DNA from: Terriglobia bacterium
Lineage (GTDB): Bacteria; Acidobacteriota; Terriglobia; Terriglobales; Acidobacteriaceae
Assembly: GCA_020073185.1 (NCBI GenBank)
Contig: JAIQFT010000055.1
Span: 1 to 45,191, forward strand
DNA length: 45,191 nucleotides
Direction: 5' to 3'
This document shows positions 1 to 8,770 of this stretch, in pieces. The notes below the pieces were generated by a model. The model had not been told where the DNA came from and ran no database searches. It saw nothing but the letters and a program-made list of their open reading frames with translations. Numbering within the stretch: the first letter of the stretch is position 1; each line of letters begins with the position of its first letter. The position numbers were made by a program, and so were the translations under genes.

Positions 1-138
1 GATCGAACCCACCGCCGAAGCTTCGTTCGCGGCAATGCGCGAGCGCAGCAGGTTGGGAATGGCGATCGCGGCGATAATCAGGATGATTGCCACCACAATC
101 AGCAGCTCGATCAATGAGAAGCCTTTCTGTTTACGCAT
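1..138 (-). CDS. Type IV pilin/pseudopilin, N-terminal part (runs off the window)
   Basis: The reverse strand from an ATG at 138 reads MRKQKGFSLIELLIVVAIIL and continues as an apolar helix, then IPNLLRSRIAANEASAVGSI up to the window edge. This is the class III prepilin leader and alpha-1 spine: cleavage before Phe after the Gly, and Glu at mature position +5. Prepilin peptidase would cut and methylate it and the protein would join a type IV pilus or type II secretion pseudopilus in the inner membrane. An AAAGGGA ribosome site lies 6 bases upstream. Only 46 codons are present, so major pilin and minor pseudopilin cannot be separated. It is divergent from two membrane glycosyltransferase genes. 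Confidence 0.9.
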   Translation of the reverse strand, partial: MRKQKGFSLIELLIVVAIILIIAAIAIPNLLRSRIAANEASAVGSI

Positions 139-474
139 GGAGTGTCCCTTTCTTCGCCTTAAATGGTCTCAAATGTCCTGGCGCTGTCACGATAGTAACG
201 GCACGTGGGCTGCCAGAACCTCCGAAAGCGGTGCCTAAGTAGGCTCGGGCGAAAAGGTGCTGATTTCCAAGCCCTTCCAGGTGCCAGATTGGAATTGTAA
301 GGACTGCTTGGGGCGATATGGGACGCCAGGCGTCGGATGTATGACAATTTATGTCACCGAGATACCGCATTTTTGCCACTGGTGGTGCAAGTTGAGACGA
401 CAGTGCGCCGCATGAGACGGGTGAAATCTCGGCTACAATGAGCTGACCGCTCCTCATAACTGGAATCGTCCCGG
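139..474. other. Intergenic region between divergent pilin and glycosyltransferase genes
   Basis: About 336 bases without a convincing gene; the small ORFs on both strands here have no recognisable content. The region must hold the promoters of the leftward pilin gene and the rightward glycosyltransferase pair. A TACAAT hexamer at 434-439 could be a -10 box for the rightward genes, but no good -35 box sits 16-18 bases upstream of it. I found no clear sigma-54 site for the pilin gene. Confidence 0.5.
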
Positions 475-2100
475 ATGTCGTCGCATCAGGCCGCCTTATC
501 CAAGCCGCGTTTCTCCACATCTTTGTTGGTCGGTATTTTGCTGGCGGCCACGTTTCTGGTTTATCTGGGGACGCTGCAGTTTGAGTTTGTCTACGACGAC
601 TTGGGGCAAATCGTCGCCAACCCCGCCATCCAGGGCTGGAAGTTTTTTCCGCTGTATTTCCGCGCCAACGTGTGGATGCAGCAGTTCGCGGTGGGAAATT
701 ACTATCGGCCGGTTTTCCTGGCGTGGCTGCTGATTAACCACAGCCTGTTCGGGCTGCATGCGCCGTTGTGGCACCTGACGACGGTGCTGGCGCACGTCGG
801 AGTGACGGCGCTGGTGTTCGTGCTGGCGCTGCGGCTGACGAGGCGGCGGCGAATCGCCGCAATGGCCACGCTGCTGTTCGGATTGCACCCGGTGCATTTG
901 GAAGCGGTGGCATGGGTTTCCGGGGGTACGGAGCCCCTGCTGGCGCTGTTCCTGATACCGGCGTTTCTGGCTTATCTGAATTATCGCGAGCGCGGGCGAA
1001 GCGCGCACTGGATTCTGGTCTCGCTGGCACTGTACGCACTGGCACTGCTCTCGAAAGAGACGGCGGTGGTACTGCCGGCGCTGGTGATGGCCTACGAATG
1101 GCTCTTCGCGGCTGCCGGCGACAAATGGAGGGCACGGCTACGGTCGGCGGCAGTGGCGGCGCTCCCGTTCGTGCTGGTAACAGGGGCGTACCTGGCGGCT
1201 CGCAGCCTGGCGCTGCACGGCGTCGCGCACAAGACGGTGGAGCTGCCGGCAAAGATCGCGCTGCTGACGATCCCGTCGGCGCTGTGGGCGTACATCCGGC
1301 TGCTGCTGGCGCCGGTGGGCCTGAGCGTGTTTTACGACACGCCTTATGTGACGCACGTCAGCATGAGGTATGTAGGATTACCGCTGATCGGCATCGGAAT
1401 GGCAATCGGGTTGCTGGTGTGGTGGTGGCGCAAGTCACGATCCGCGGTGGTGGCGTTCGCGTCGGTGTGGCTGGTAACGCCGATTTTGCCGTTGCTGTAT
1501 CTGTCGGTCCTGCCGATGGGAGATTTCATCCATGATCGCTACCTGTACCTGCCCTCGGTGGGATTTGCGCTGCTGGTCGCGATGGCACTGGCAGAACTGG
1601 ACGCGGTTAAAGTGCTGGCGCGGCCGGCAGGACAGTTGGTGGCGCTGGCGCTGGGCTTCCTGATGGCCTTCGCCACCGTGGCGCAGAGCGTTCCGTGGGC
1701 GAATGACCTGTTGCTCTACTACCACGGCATGGCGGTGGCGCCGAATAACGACCTGCCGCGCAACAAACTGGCGGCGTCGCTGGTGCAGCGCGGCATGTAC
1801 GCCGAGGGAAGCAAGCTATACCAGGTGGTGCTGGCGAGCGATCCCGACTACTGGTACGCCAACTATCGCATGGGATTCGCGCAGTACAAGCTGGGTCGCT
1901 ACGCCGAGGCCGAGCGCTATCTGGCGCGCGCCACGCAGTTGCACGGCACCCCCGATGAGTACTATTACCTTGGGTTGGCGCAGATGAAACTGGGACACGA
2001 TGACGCTGCCGGAAAATCGCTGGCAGAAGCAGTTCGCCTGCAACCGAATGCCCCGGAATACCAGGAAGCACTCGCTACGGTGAAGCGGCAGCATCGATAA
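475..2100 (+). CDS. GT-C-type membrane glycosyltransferase with C-terminal TPRs
   Basis: 541 aa. An N-terminal membrane helix (about 16-33) is followed by a periplasmic loop with an Asp-Asp pair (D41-D42, context VYDDLGQIVANP), many further membrane segments to about residue 410, then two to three TPR units to the end. Motifs GNYYRP, VHLEAVAWVSG, SKETAVV and DFIHDRYLYLPS are shared with the next gene. This is the layout of TMTC/DUF1736-like enzymes, which are lipid-linked-sugar-dependent transferases with TPRs that may hold the protein acceptor. The substrate is unknown. The divergent pilin gene makes pilin glycosylation an attractive guess, but that is inference. Confidence 0.8.
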   Translation: MSSHQAALSKPRFSTSLLVGILLAATFLVYLGTLQFEFVYDDLGQIVANPAIQGWKFFPLYFRANVWMQQFAVGNYYRPVFLAWLLINHSLFGLHAPLWHLTTVLAHVGVTALVFVLALRLTRRRRIAAMATLLFGLHPVHLEAVAWVSGGTEPLLALFLIPAFLAYLNYRERGRSAHWILVSLALYALALLSKETAVVLPALVMAYEWLFAAAGDKWRARLRSAAVAALPFVLVTGAYLAARSLALHGVAHKTVELPAKIALLTIPSALWAYIRLLLAPVGLSVFYDTPYVTHVSMRYVGLPLIGIGMAIGLLVWWWRKSRSAVVAFASVWLVTPILPLLYLSVLPMGDFIHDRYLYLPSVGFALLVAMALAELDAVKVLARPAGQLVALALGFLMAFATVAQSVPWANDLLLYYHGMAVAPNNDLPRNKLAASLVQRGMYAEGSKLYQVVLASDPDYWYANYRMGFAQYKLGRYAEAERYLARATQLHGTPDEYYYLGLAQMKLGHDDAAGKSLAEAVRLQPNAPEYQEALATVKRQHR

Positions 2101-2115
2101 AGGAATCGCACACGC

Positions 2116-3957
2116 ATGGCAACGGAAACCACAGAGGCATCGAGGCGAGAACCACAACCTGCAGTCCGGCATGCACCCGTGGCCCCGTGGTGGACAGCCC
2201 ATTCAGACGGTCTCCTGCTCCGCCTCGCGTTCCTGCTTACTTTTGCGGCCTACGCGCGCACCATCGTCTTTGATTTCGTCTTCGACGACCACCTCCAGAT
2301 CGCACTGAACCCCTGGGTGCAAGCCTGGCAATTTGTGCCCCATTACTTCACCGGACACGTGTGGAATTTCCAGCAACCCGCCTGGGCGGGGAACTACTAC
2401 CGGCCATTGTTCCTGTTGTGGATGCGGGTCATGCACGCCGTCTTCGGACTGACGCCCGGGTGGTGGCATCTGATGAGCATCGCCCTGCATTTGGTAGCGA
2501 CTTGGCTGGTGTACCGTCTGGGACTGCGCTTGCTGGGTTCGCGACGAGCTGCGGCGGTCGCGGCCATGCTGTTCGGCGTTAACCCGGTCCATATCGAGGC
2601 GGTGGCGTGGATCTCGGGAAATACCGAAACCCTGGTGGCGATCGCCTGCATGGCGACGTTCCTCGCCTACCTGAACTGGCGGGACGGCGGGACAAAGCGC
2701 GCCTGGTGGCTCACCGCCTCGGTGATGTTATACGTGGTATCCGTACTGCTGAAAGAAACCGGGGTGGTTATGCCCGGGGTCATTCTGGCGTACGAAATTC
2801 TTGCGCCCGACGAGAACGCCGGCCGGCGAACCCGGTTCAACTTGCGGCGAACGGCGCTGTTATTGGCGCCGTATGCGGTGATCACGCTCGCTTACCTAGG
2901 GGCGCGCGGCGCGGTATTGCGCGGGGTGGTCAGCCCCATGCATCACCGCCCGCTGGCATCGGTGGTGCTGACTTGGCCCAAGATTCTATGGTGCTACTTG
3001 CAACTCCTGGCTTGGCCGTTCCGGCTCAACGCCTACTATGACGATTTCGACCTGGTGAAGTCGTTCTGGTCGCGTGATTTCGTGTTGCCGACCCTGGGGA
3101 TCGTGGCGCTGACCGGCGCATTTATCGTGTTGTTCCGGCGCTCGCGGCGCATGCTGTTTGGCGGCGTCGCCATTCTGTTGCCATTGCTGCCCGTCGTGGT
3201 CGGCTCAGTCGTATTCCAGATGCACGATTTCATCCACGACCGCTTCCTGTATGTCCCATCGATTGCCCTTGCCTTCATGCTGGCAAGCGCCTTTCTGCCG
3301 GGGAAGGCACCGGACAGAGTCGTGGGCAGGAAGTCATCGGCGGGGGCGAGAACTGAGACGAGCGGCTGGCTTGGAACGACGGCGGCAGTCGCTCTCGGCT
3401 TGACGCTGACGGTGGCCACCGTCGTGCAAAGTTTGCCCTGGGACAACGATATTGCGCTGTTCACGCACGCCCGGCAACTCGCGCCGCACAACGTGCGCGC
3501 CACCGAAGGACTTGCCGAAGCGTACGGCATGGTCGGCGATCTGGACGCCGCGCTGCGCGTCCAACGCGAAGCCACCATCGAGAAGCCCGACTACTGGGCG
3601 GGGTTGTGTAACCTCGGCATTTACTACTACCGCGCCGAAAACTATGCCGAAGCAGAACGGACGCTGATGCGCGCCATTGCCGCCTGGCCTCCGGAGATCC
3701 AGCCGATGAGCGGCAGCCAGTTTTACTATCTCGGAATGGCCCGCTTAAACATGGGGCACTTCGCCGAGGCGGAGGCCCCGCTTCGTCGCGCCGTCGAGTT
3801 GCGACCCGACTCTCCGGGATATCACTTTGGGCTGGGCACAGTGCTGAAACGACTCGGTAAAGTACAGGAAGCGGAGGTGGAGTTCCGCGCCGAAGCGGTG
3901 AATCGCAAAAGAATTGACCAACAGATGAAGATCCTGGGATTGAACGCGGTACCGTAG
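2116..3957 (+). CDS. GT-C-type membrane glycosyltransferase with TPRs, tandem paralogue
   Basis: 613 aa, starting 15 bases after the preceding gene, so almost certainly co-transcribed. It repeats the upstream gene's layout: first-loop Asp-Asp (VFDDHLQIALNP), GNYYRP, VHIEAVAWISGNTE, KETGVVMP and DFIHDRFLYVPS, about ten membrane helices, then TPRs from about residue 450 (for example NYAEAERTLMRAI and HFAEAEAPLRRAVEL). The extra length over its neighbour comes from the N-terminus and a linker before the TPRs. The two genes probably arose by tandem duplication and may act on different acceptors or add successive sugars. A short AAGGA stands 11 bases before the ATG. Confidence 0.8.
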   Translation: MATETTEASRREPQPAVRHAPVAPWWTAHSDGLLLRLAFLLTFAAYARTIVFDFVFDDHLQIALNPWVQAWQFVPHYFTGHVWNFQQPAWAGNYYRPLFLLWMRVMHAVFGLTPGWWHLMSIALHLVATWLVYRLGLRLLGSRRAAAVAAMLFGVNPVHIEAVAWISGNTETLVAIACMATFLAYLNWRDGGTKRAWWLTASVMLYVVSVLLKETGVVMPGVILAYEILAPDENAGRRTRFNLRRTALLLAPYAVITLAYLGARGAVLRGVVSPMHHRPLASVVLTWPKILWCYLQLLAWPFRLNAYYDDFDLVKSFWSRDFVLPTLGIVALTGAFIVLFRRSRRMLFGGVAILLPLLPVVVGSVVFQMHDFIHDRFLYVPSIALAFMLASAFLPGKAPDRVVGRKSSAGARTETSGWLGTTAAVALGLTLTVATVVQSLPWDNDIALFTHARQLAPHNVRATEGLAEAYGMVGDLDAALRVQREATIEKPDYWAGLCNLGIYYYRAENYAEAERTLMRAIAAWPPEIQPMSGSQFYYLGMARLNMGHFAEAEAPLRRAVELRPDSPGYHFGLGTVLKRLGKVQEAEVEFRAEAVNRKRIDQQMKILGLNAVP

Positions 3958-3958
3958 A

Positions 3959-5236
3959 TCAGGCCACCAGCTGATCGCGGGAGATCTTCAGCCCGTTCAG
4001 ATTGCCCAGCACGGTGACGGCGATAGACTCCGGCTTGAAGAATTCGTTGGCCAGCGCGATCAGTTCCTCCGACGTGACCTTTTCGATGCTGTTCACGATT
4101 TCGTCGAGGCCGATGAAGCGGTCGAAGTACATCTCCTGGCGCGCCAGGTTCGACATACGCGCGGTGGACGACTCCAGGCTGAGCATCAGGCTGCCCTTGA
4201 GCTGGTCCTTGGCCCGGCGCAGTTCCTCTGCCGGAATCGCTTCCGCCTTCAGGTTCCGGAATTCCTGCACCACCAATTGCACCACCTTGGGCGCCGATTC
4301 ACGCGAAGTGCCGGCATAAATGGACAGGCACCCGGTATCGCGGTAAGGGTTCAGTTCGCTATAGATCGCGTATGCCAACCCCTGGCGCTCTCGGATGTTC
4401 TGGAAAAGGCGCGAGCTCATGCCGCCGCCCAGCAGCGTGCTCAGGATGTAGCCGGCGTAGCGCTGCTGGTGGCCCACGGGATGCGAGGGCACACCAACAC
4501 AAATCTGCACCTGCTCCAGTGCTTTCTTGTTGCGCATGATGATGCGCGCGGAAACCTTTGGCGTGGCTTGGAGGAAGCCGTTCTTGCCCGCCAGCAGTCC
4601 GGAAAACTTTTCCCGCACCAGCTTGACGATTCGCTCGTGGTTCAGGTTGCCGGCGGCGGAGATGATCATGTTGTTGGGGATGAAGAACCGCCGCCAGTAG
4701 TTGAATAGCAGTTCCTGCTCGAATCGGCGCACCGTCTCCTTGGTGCCCAGGATGGGCTTGCCCAGGGGTTGGTCCTTCCAGAAATTCTGGGTAAAGATCT
4801 CGTGGACGAGGTAGTCGGGGTTGTCCTCGTCCATCTTAATCTCTTCCAGGATCACTCCGCGCTCGCGGGCGATGTCCTTGGTGTCGAAGACGGGGTTGAG
4901 CACCAGGTCGCTGAGCACGTCCATGGCGATGGGCAGGTGCTCGTCCAGGACTTTTATGTCGAAGGAAATGCATTCCTTGGCAGTGAAGGCATCGAGGTTG
5001 CCACCGATCGAGTCCACCTGCCGGGCAATGTCCTCGGCGGTGCGGGTCTTGGTGCCCTTGAACACCATATGCTCGACGAAGTGGGAGATGCCATTCGACT
5101 CCGGGTCTTCATGGCGCGATCCGGTCTTAATCCAAATGCCAATCGATACGGACCGGATGTGCGCCATCTCCTCGGTCAGCACAATCAGACCGTTCGGCAG
5201 CATTTCGCGCCGAATGCTACGGAGTTCTTCGACCAT
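3959..5236 (-). CDS. M16-family zinc metallopeptidase (processing-peptidase-like)
   Basis: 425 aa from the ATG at 5236; a GTG four codons upstream is possible but GGGA sits better for the ATG. The inverted zinc motif HFVEH (H52, E55, H56) and the downstream EEIKM glutamate mark a pitrilysin/mitochondrial-processing-peptidase-type M16 enzyme. The second, inactive-type half carries the usual GGGMSSRLFQNIRERQGLAY block that binds substrate. Single-chain M16B proteins like this cleave peptides or exported-protein fragments; no signal peptide is visible. It converges tail to tail with the glycosyltransferase gene, two bases between stops. Confidence 0.92.
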   Translation of the reverse strand: MVEELRSIRREMLPNGLIVLTEEMAHIRSVSIGIWIKTGSRHEDPESNGISHFVEHMVFKGTKTRTAEDIARQVDSIGGNLDAFTAKECISFDIKVLDEHLPIAMDVLSDLVLNPVFDTKDIARERGVILEEIKMDEDNPDYLVHEIFTQNFWKDQPLGKPILGTKETVRRFEQELLFNYWRRFFIPNNMIISAAGNLNHERIVKLVREKFSGLLAGKNGFLQATPKVSARIIMRNKKALEQVQICVGVPSHPVGHQQRYAGYILSTLLGGGMSSRLFQNIRERQGLAYAIYSELNPYRDTGCLSIYAGTSRESAPKVVQLVVQEFRNLKAEAIPAEELRRAKDQLKGSLMLSLESSTARMSNLARQEMYFDRFIGLDEIVNSIEKVTSEELIALANEFFKPESIAVTVLGNLNGLKISRDQLVA

Positions 5237-5344
5237 GACTTGTCCCACTCAACCTGAACCGCGCCTGGGAACGGCTCGGAGGCCCTAACAAGATTCTTAC
5301 ATACCGCGGGCAGCCGCGTGCACAAACATTCGCCGTGCAGAATC

Positions 5345-5361
5345 AATCACTTACAGTGATT
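5345..5361. promoter_or_regulatory. Inverted repeat between peptidase and rlmN genes
   Basis: AATCAC, a TTACA spacer, then GTGATT: a perfect 6-bp dyad in the divergent promoter region of the M16 peptidase and rlmN. It could be a regulator site. No partner regulator is visible nearby, so this is only a candidate. Confidence 0.3.
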
Positions 5362-5448
5362 CGTTGAAGCGATGCCGGGAACCGCCGCCGGCTGCCCCGC
5401 AGCGGATAGAATGGGCATATCCGTCTGTCGCTGCCCCTTTTGGATGCA

Positions 5449-6627
5449 ATGAGAGAAGCGCCGCATGACGCACTTTTAGGCCGTGACCTTCAGGAGCTTG
5501 CCGCCCTGGCAGTGAATGCCGGCCAGCCTGCCTATCGAGGGCGGCAACTGTTCGACGCTCTATACCGGCAGCGGGTCGAAGCCCTCGACCACATCACGGC
5601 GCTGCCGCAGTCTTGGCGTGCGCAACTGGCGGAACAATATGTGGCCGGGATTCCATCCATCGAGAAGAAATTCGTTTCCGTCGACGGTACCGTGCGCTAT
5701 CTGATTCGCTTCGCCGACGGGCAGAGCGTCGAGACCGTGTGGATGCCGGAAGGCGACGACGGCGAGCAGGGCGACGGCAGCGAGGCCGGCGAGGAGGAAC
5801 TGCGGGGTGCCGCACCCTTGTCTTGCCCGCCGGAGCCTGTCCCGAAGCGAAGCGAGGGAGCGAGACGGGGCGGGCCCAAACGCGCCACCATCTGCGTTTC
5901 CAGCCAGGCGGGCTGCACAGTCAATTGCCAGTTCTGCATGACCGCTCTGCTCGGTCTGCCGAGAAACCTGACCGCGGGCGAAATTGTCGGCCAAATACTG
6001 CGGGTCCTGCAGGACCAGAACGTCTCCCTCGAATTCGAGCGGATCAACGTGGTTTTCATGGGCCAGGGCGAGCCTTTCCTCAATTACGACAACTTCATCA
6101 AGGCCGTGCGCCTGCTGGTTGCTGGAGTCGGGATCCCGGAATCAAGGATGACGGTCTCCACGGCGGGCATCGTGCCGCGTATCCGGGACTTCGGTGCCGA
6201 ACTGGTCCGCCCCAAACTTGCCATCTCGCTCAACGCGTCCAATGACGCCCTGCGCGAGCAGGTCATGCCCATCAACCGCAAGTGGGACCTCACGCAACTG
6301 ATCGCCGCCGCACGCCAGTTCCCGCTGCGACCTCGCGAGCGCCTGACGTTCGAATACGTGCTGCTCAACGGCGTCAACGACAGCGTGCAGAACGCGCGCG
6401 AGGTGGTGGAGTTGATTCGTGGGCTCAAGGCTAAGGTCAACCTGATCGCGCTTAACCCCGGACCGGAAATCCCATTCTCGACGCCCGCCGATGAGCGCGT
6501 ACATACTTTCCAGCAAACGCTGATCCGCGCCGGCACTCCCACCTTTATTCGGCGTCCGCGAGGGCGCGACATCTACGCCGCCTGCGGTCAACTGAAGCGC
6601 GCGGAAGTCGTCCAGATTCGCGCATAG
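5449..6627 (+). CDS. rlmN: 23S rRNA (A2503)/tRNA (A37) C2-methyltransferase RlmN with in-frame insertion
   Basis: 392 aa from the ATG at 5449 (a TTG three codons upstream is also open). Radical-SAM cysteines C156, C160 and C163 (CTVNCQFC) and the conserved C-terminal Cys in IYAACGQL are present, as are VETVWMPE and FMGQGEPFLNYDN. The enzyme methylates A2503 of 23S rRNA and A37 of some tRNAs. Family members go directly from VETVxxPE to the RATxCVSSQxGC block; here about 45 extra residues (about 101-145), rich in Gly, Glu, Pro and Arg, lie between. The second half of that insert is encoded by a palindromic repeat also found at 18,948-19,017. The frame is intact, so the enzyme is probably still functional. 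Confidence 0.93.
   Translation: MREAPHDALLGRDLQELAALAVNAGQPAYRGRQLFDALYRQRVEALDHITALPQSWRAQLAEQYVAGIPSIEKKFVSVDGTVRYLIRFADGQSVETVWMPEGDDGEQGDGSEAGEEELRGAAPLSCPPEPVPKRSEGARRGGPKRATICVSSQAGCTVNCQFCMTALLGLPRNLTAGEIVGQILRVLQDQNVSLEFERINVVFMGQGEPFLNYDNFIKAVRLLVAGVGIPESRMTVSTAGIVPRIRDFGAELVRPKLAISLNASNDALREQVMPINRKWDLTQLIAAARQFPLRPRERLTFEYVLLNGVNDSVQNAREVVELIRGLKAKVNLIALNPGPEIPFSTPADERVHTFQQTLIRAGTPTFIRRPRGRDIYAACGQLKRAEVVQIRA
5806..5876. repeat. REP-like palindromic repeat, copy 1, inside rlmN
   Basis: About 70 bp. Arms CGCACCCTTGTCTTGC (5811-5826) and GCGAGACGGGGCGGGC (5860-5875) pair imperfectly around a centre with CCTGTCCCGAAGCGAAGCGA. The copy at 18,948-19,017 has the same arms and centre with few changes. 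This copy is read in frame by rlmN and encodes a Pro/Arg-rich linker. Two copies in 45 kb suggest a genome-wide family. Confidence 0.75.
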
Positions 6628-6694
6628 TCCCGCACCCCGATGATCCTGGCTCCAGCGCTTCTTTGTCCACCACGCAGCCTGATACGCTGAAGGT

Positions 6695-7201
6695 ATGCCC
6701 GCACGCCGCGAGCCGAAAAGCTCGCCCATCAGCCTGCGCGACTACCGTTCCGACGACTTCCGCCGCCTGTGGGAAATCGACCAACAGTGCTTCGCCGGCG
6801 GTATCGCCTACTCGCAGTGCGAGCTGGCGCACTACATCGCGCTGCCCGGCGCGTTTGCCATCGTCGCCGAAAGTGCCGGCTCGGGAATGAAAGAGAGCGG
6901 GGCAGGGAAGCGGCGCATCGTCGGCTTTTTGGTGGGGCAGAGACTTCCCCGCGGCCTCGGGCACATTGTGACCATCGACGTTGTTCCTGAAGCCCGCCGC
7001 GCCGGAGTGGGCTCGCTGCTGATGGACGAATGCGAGCAGCGCCTCCGCAACGCGGGTTGCACCAGCATTTACCTGGAAACTGCGGTGGACAACAACACGG
7101 CGCTGCGGTTCTACAAAGCTCGCGACTATTCCGTTTTGAAGACCATCCCGCGATATTACCTGGACAAACTTGACGCTCTGCTGATGGGCAAGAAACTGTG
7201 A
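6695..7201 (+). CDS. GNAT N-acetyltransferase, RimI-like
   Basis: 168 aa. A GNAT fold is supported by ISLRDYRSDDFRRLWEIDQQCF at the N-terminus, the acetyl-CoA loop in VTIDVVPEARRAGVGSLLM (RRxGVG), and the closing LETAVDNNTALRFYKARDYSVLKTIPRYY typical of RimI-type protein alpha-N-acetyltransferases. RimI acetylates the N-terminus of ribosomal protein bS18; related enzymes act on other targets, so the substrate is not certain. An insertion at about residues 60-75 (SGSGMKESGAGKRR) is poorly conserved looking. It stands between rlmN and pheA on the same strand. Confidence 0.8.
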   Translation: MPARREPKSSPISLRDYRSDDFRRLWEIDQQCFAGGIAYSQCELAHYIALPGAFAIVAESAGSGMKESGAGKRRIVGFLVGQRLPRGLGHIVTIDVVPEARRAGVGSLLMDECEQRLRNAGCTSIYLETAVDNNTALRFYKARDYSVLKTIPRYYLDKLDALLMGKKL

Positions 7202-7316
7202 TGAAAGTGCGCCCGTTCTGAATAATCTGGTGCGGGCGATACGCCGAACGTTGTACAAATTCGTAAGCAGCTCCACGATTTCGGCAGACTGGCCGCCGGA
7301 CACTGAGTACTCTGTT

Positions 7317-8123
7317 ATGAAAGTTGCCATCCAGGGCGAACTCGGCTCCTTCAGCGACGAAGCGGCGCGTACGTTTCTGCCCGGCTCCTCGGTCGTGCCC
7401 TGTGTCACCTCGTCTGAGGTGTTCGACCGCCTCGATTCCCACAGCGTCGCCGCGGCGCTGGTTCCCATCGAAAACTCGCTCGCCGGGCCCGTGGCGCAGC
7501 ACCTTGACCTACTGCTGGCGCGCGATACGTTCATCCAGCGCGAATTCCGGCTACGCATCCGCCACAACCTTATCGCCGCTCCCGGCGTGAAGCTGAAAGA
7601 CGTCGAGCGCGTCTTTTCCCATCCGGTCGCACTGGAACAGTGCCGCGAGTTCTTTCGCCGCCACTCCCAGGCGCGCCCCGAATCCTTCTACGACACCGCC
7701 GGCAGCGTTCGTCACGTCGTCGAGGAGAACCTGCGCAACGCCGCCGCCATCGCCGGCAGCCGCGCCGCCAGCGTGTACAAGGGCCGCATCCTGCAGCGCG
7801 GGCTGGAAGACGACAAACAGAACTTCACTCGCTTTTTTCTCGTCGGCCGCACTCGCCGCATGGTGCGCGGCGCCAACAAGACTTCCATCGCCTTCGCGCT
7901 GAAGAACGCGCCCGGAGCCCTATTCAAGTCGCTCAGCGTCTTTGCCCTGCGCGATATTGACCTCAGCAAGATCGAATCCCGCCCTCTCCGCGGCCGCTTG
8001 TTCGAGTATGTCTTTTTCATTGACTACCAGCGCGGTGACGACGAAGCGGCCCGCAAGGCGCTCGCCCATCTCCAGGAAATAGCCGAATTCGTGAAGGTGC
8101 TCGGCATCTATCCCGCGGCGTGA
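7317..8123 (+). CDS. pheA: Prephenate dehydratase
   Basis: 268 aa from the ATG at 7317; the longer ORF upstream lacks homology-like sequence. It converts prephenate to phenylpyruvate in phenylalanine synthesis. Visible marks are IQGELGSFSDEAA, VPIENSLAGPV, YDTAGS (about 125-130), the catalytic TRF triplet (171-173, NFTRFFLVG) and a C-terminal ACT domain with the ESRP phenylalanine-binding motif (220-223). There is no chorismate mutase domain, so this is the single-function form. Feedback inhibition by phenylalanine through the ACT domain is expected from the family. Confidence 0.95.
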   Translation: MKVAIQGELGSFSDEAARTFLPGSSVVPCVTSSEVFDRLDSHSVAAALVPIENSLAGPVAQHLDLLLARDTFIQREFRLRIRHNLIAAPGVKLKDVERVFSHPVALEQCREFFRRHSQARPESFYDTAGSVRHVVEENLRNAAAIAGSRAASVYKGRILQRGLEDDKQNFTRFFLVGRTRRMVRGANKTSIAFALKNAPGALFKSLSVFALRDIDLSKIESRPLRGRLFEYVFFIDYQRGDDEAARKALAHLQEIAEFVKVLGIYPAA

Positions 8124-8164
8124 ACTGGGTTCGATGGAGTAATCTGCTGGTCGCGAGGTGAGAA

Positions 8165-8719
8165 ATGAAAGCTGCCGTCCTGATGTTTGCGGTGTTGCTC
8201 GGCTCCATGTCGTTCGCACAGCAAGCGGAGCAGAAGCCGGAAACTCCCGCCGCCAACCCCGCCGACGTGAAATCCATCGACAGCATCGTCAGCGCGATCT
8301 ACGACGTGCTCTCCGGACCAGCCGGGCAGAAGCGCGATTGGAACCGCTTCCGTTCGCTGTTCTGGGCGGGCGCGCGCCTGATGCCGCTGGCCGCGACGCC
8401 GGCTAAAACCGGCTACGCGGCGCGTCTGCTCAGCGTCGAGGACTATGTCACCCGCACCGAACCTTTTTTCGCCAAGGAGGGCTTCTACGAAAGCGCCGCA
8501 GCCAACCGCGTGGAACAGTGGGCGCAGATTGCGCAGGTGTTCAGCACCTACGAGTCGCGCCATGCCAAGGGCGAGAAGCCGTTCGCCCGCGGCATCAACA
8601 GCATTCAGCTCTTCAACGACGGTCAGCGCTGGTGGGTGCTCAACATACTGTGGCTCAATGAATCCGAGCAGAATCCGTTGCCGGAGCGCATGCTCGGGCC
8701 GCCGGGTGGCAAGCCATAA
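8165..8719 (+). CDS. Secreted hypothetical protein, NTF2/SnoaL-like in outline
   Basis: 184 aa with a signal peptide (MKAAVLMFAVLLGSMSFAQQ, cleavage near residue 18). A strong GAGGTGAG ribosome site lies just upstream. The mature part has an alpha-helical start (IDSIVSAIYDVLSG), a middle with YVTRTEPFFAKEGFYE, and a strand-rich C-terminus RWWVLNILWLNES; that order recalls the NTF2/SnoaL cone fold, but I cannot name a function. The next gene, another exported protein, begins 50 bases downstream. Confidence 0.75.
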   Translation: MKAAVLMFAVLLGSMSFAQQAEQKPETPAANPADVKSIDSIVSAIYDVLSGPAGQKRDWNRFRSLFWAGARLMPLAATPAKTGYAARLLSVEDYVTRTEPFFAKEGFYESAAANRVEQWAQIAQVFSTYESRHAKGEKPFARGINSIQLFNDGQRWWVLNILWLNESEQNPLPERMLGPPGGKP

Positions 8720-8770
8720 CGCTCCGTGTTGCTTTTTTCCTCCTCAGGCTCATGACCGTGTGTGTGCCGC

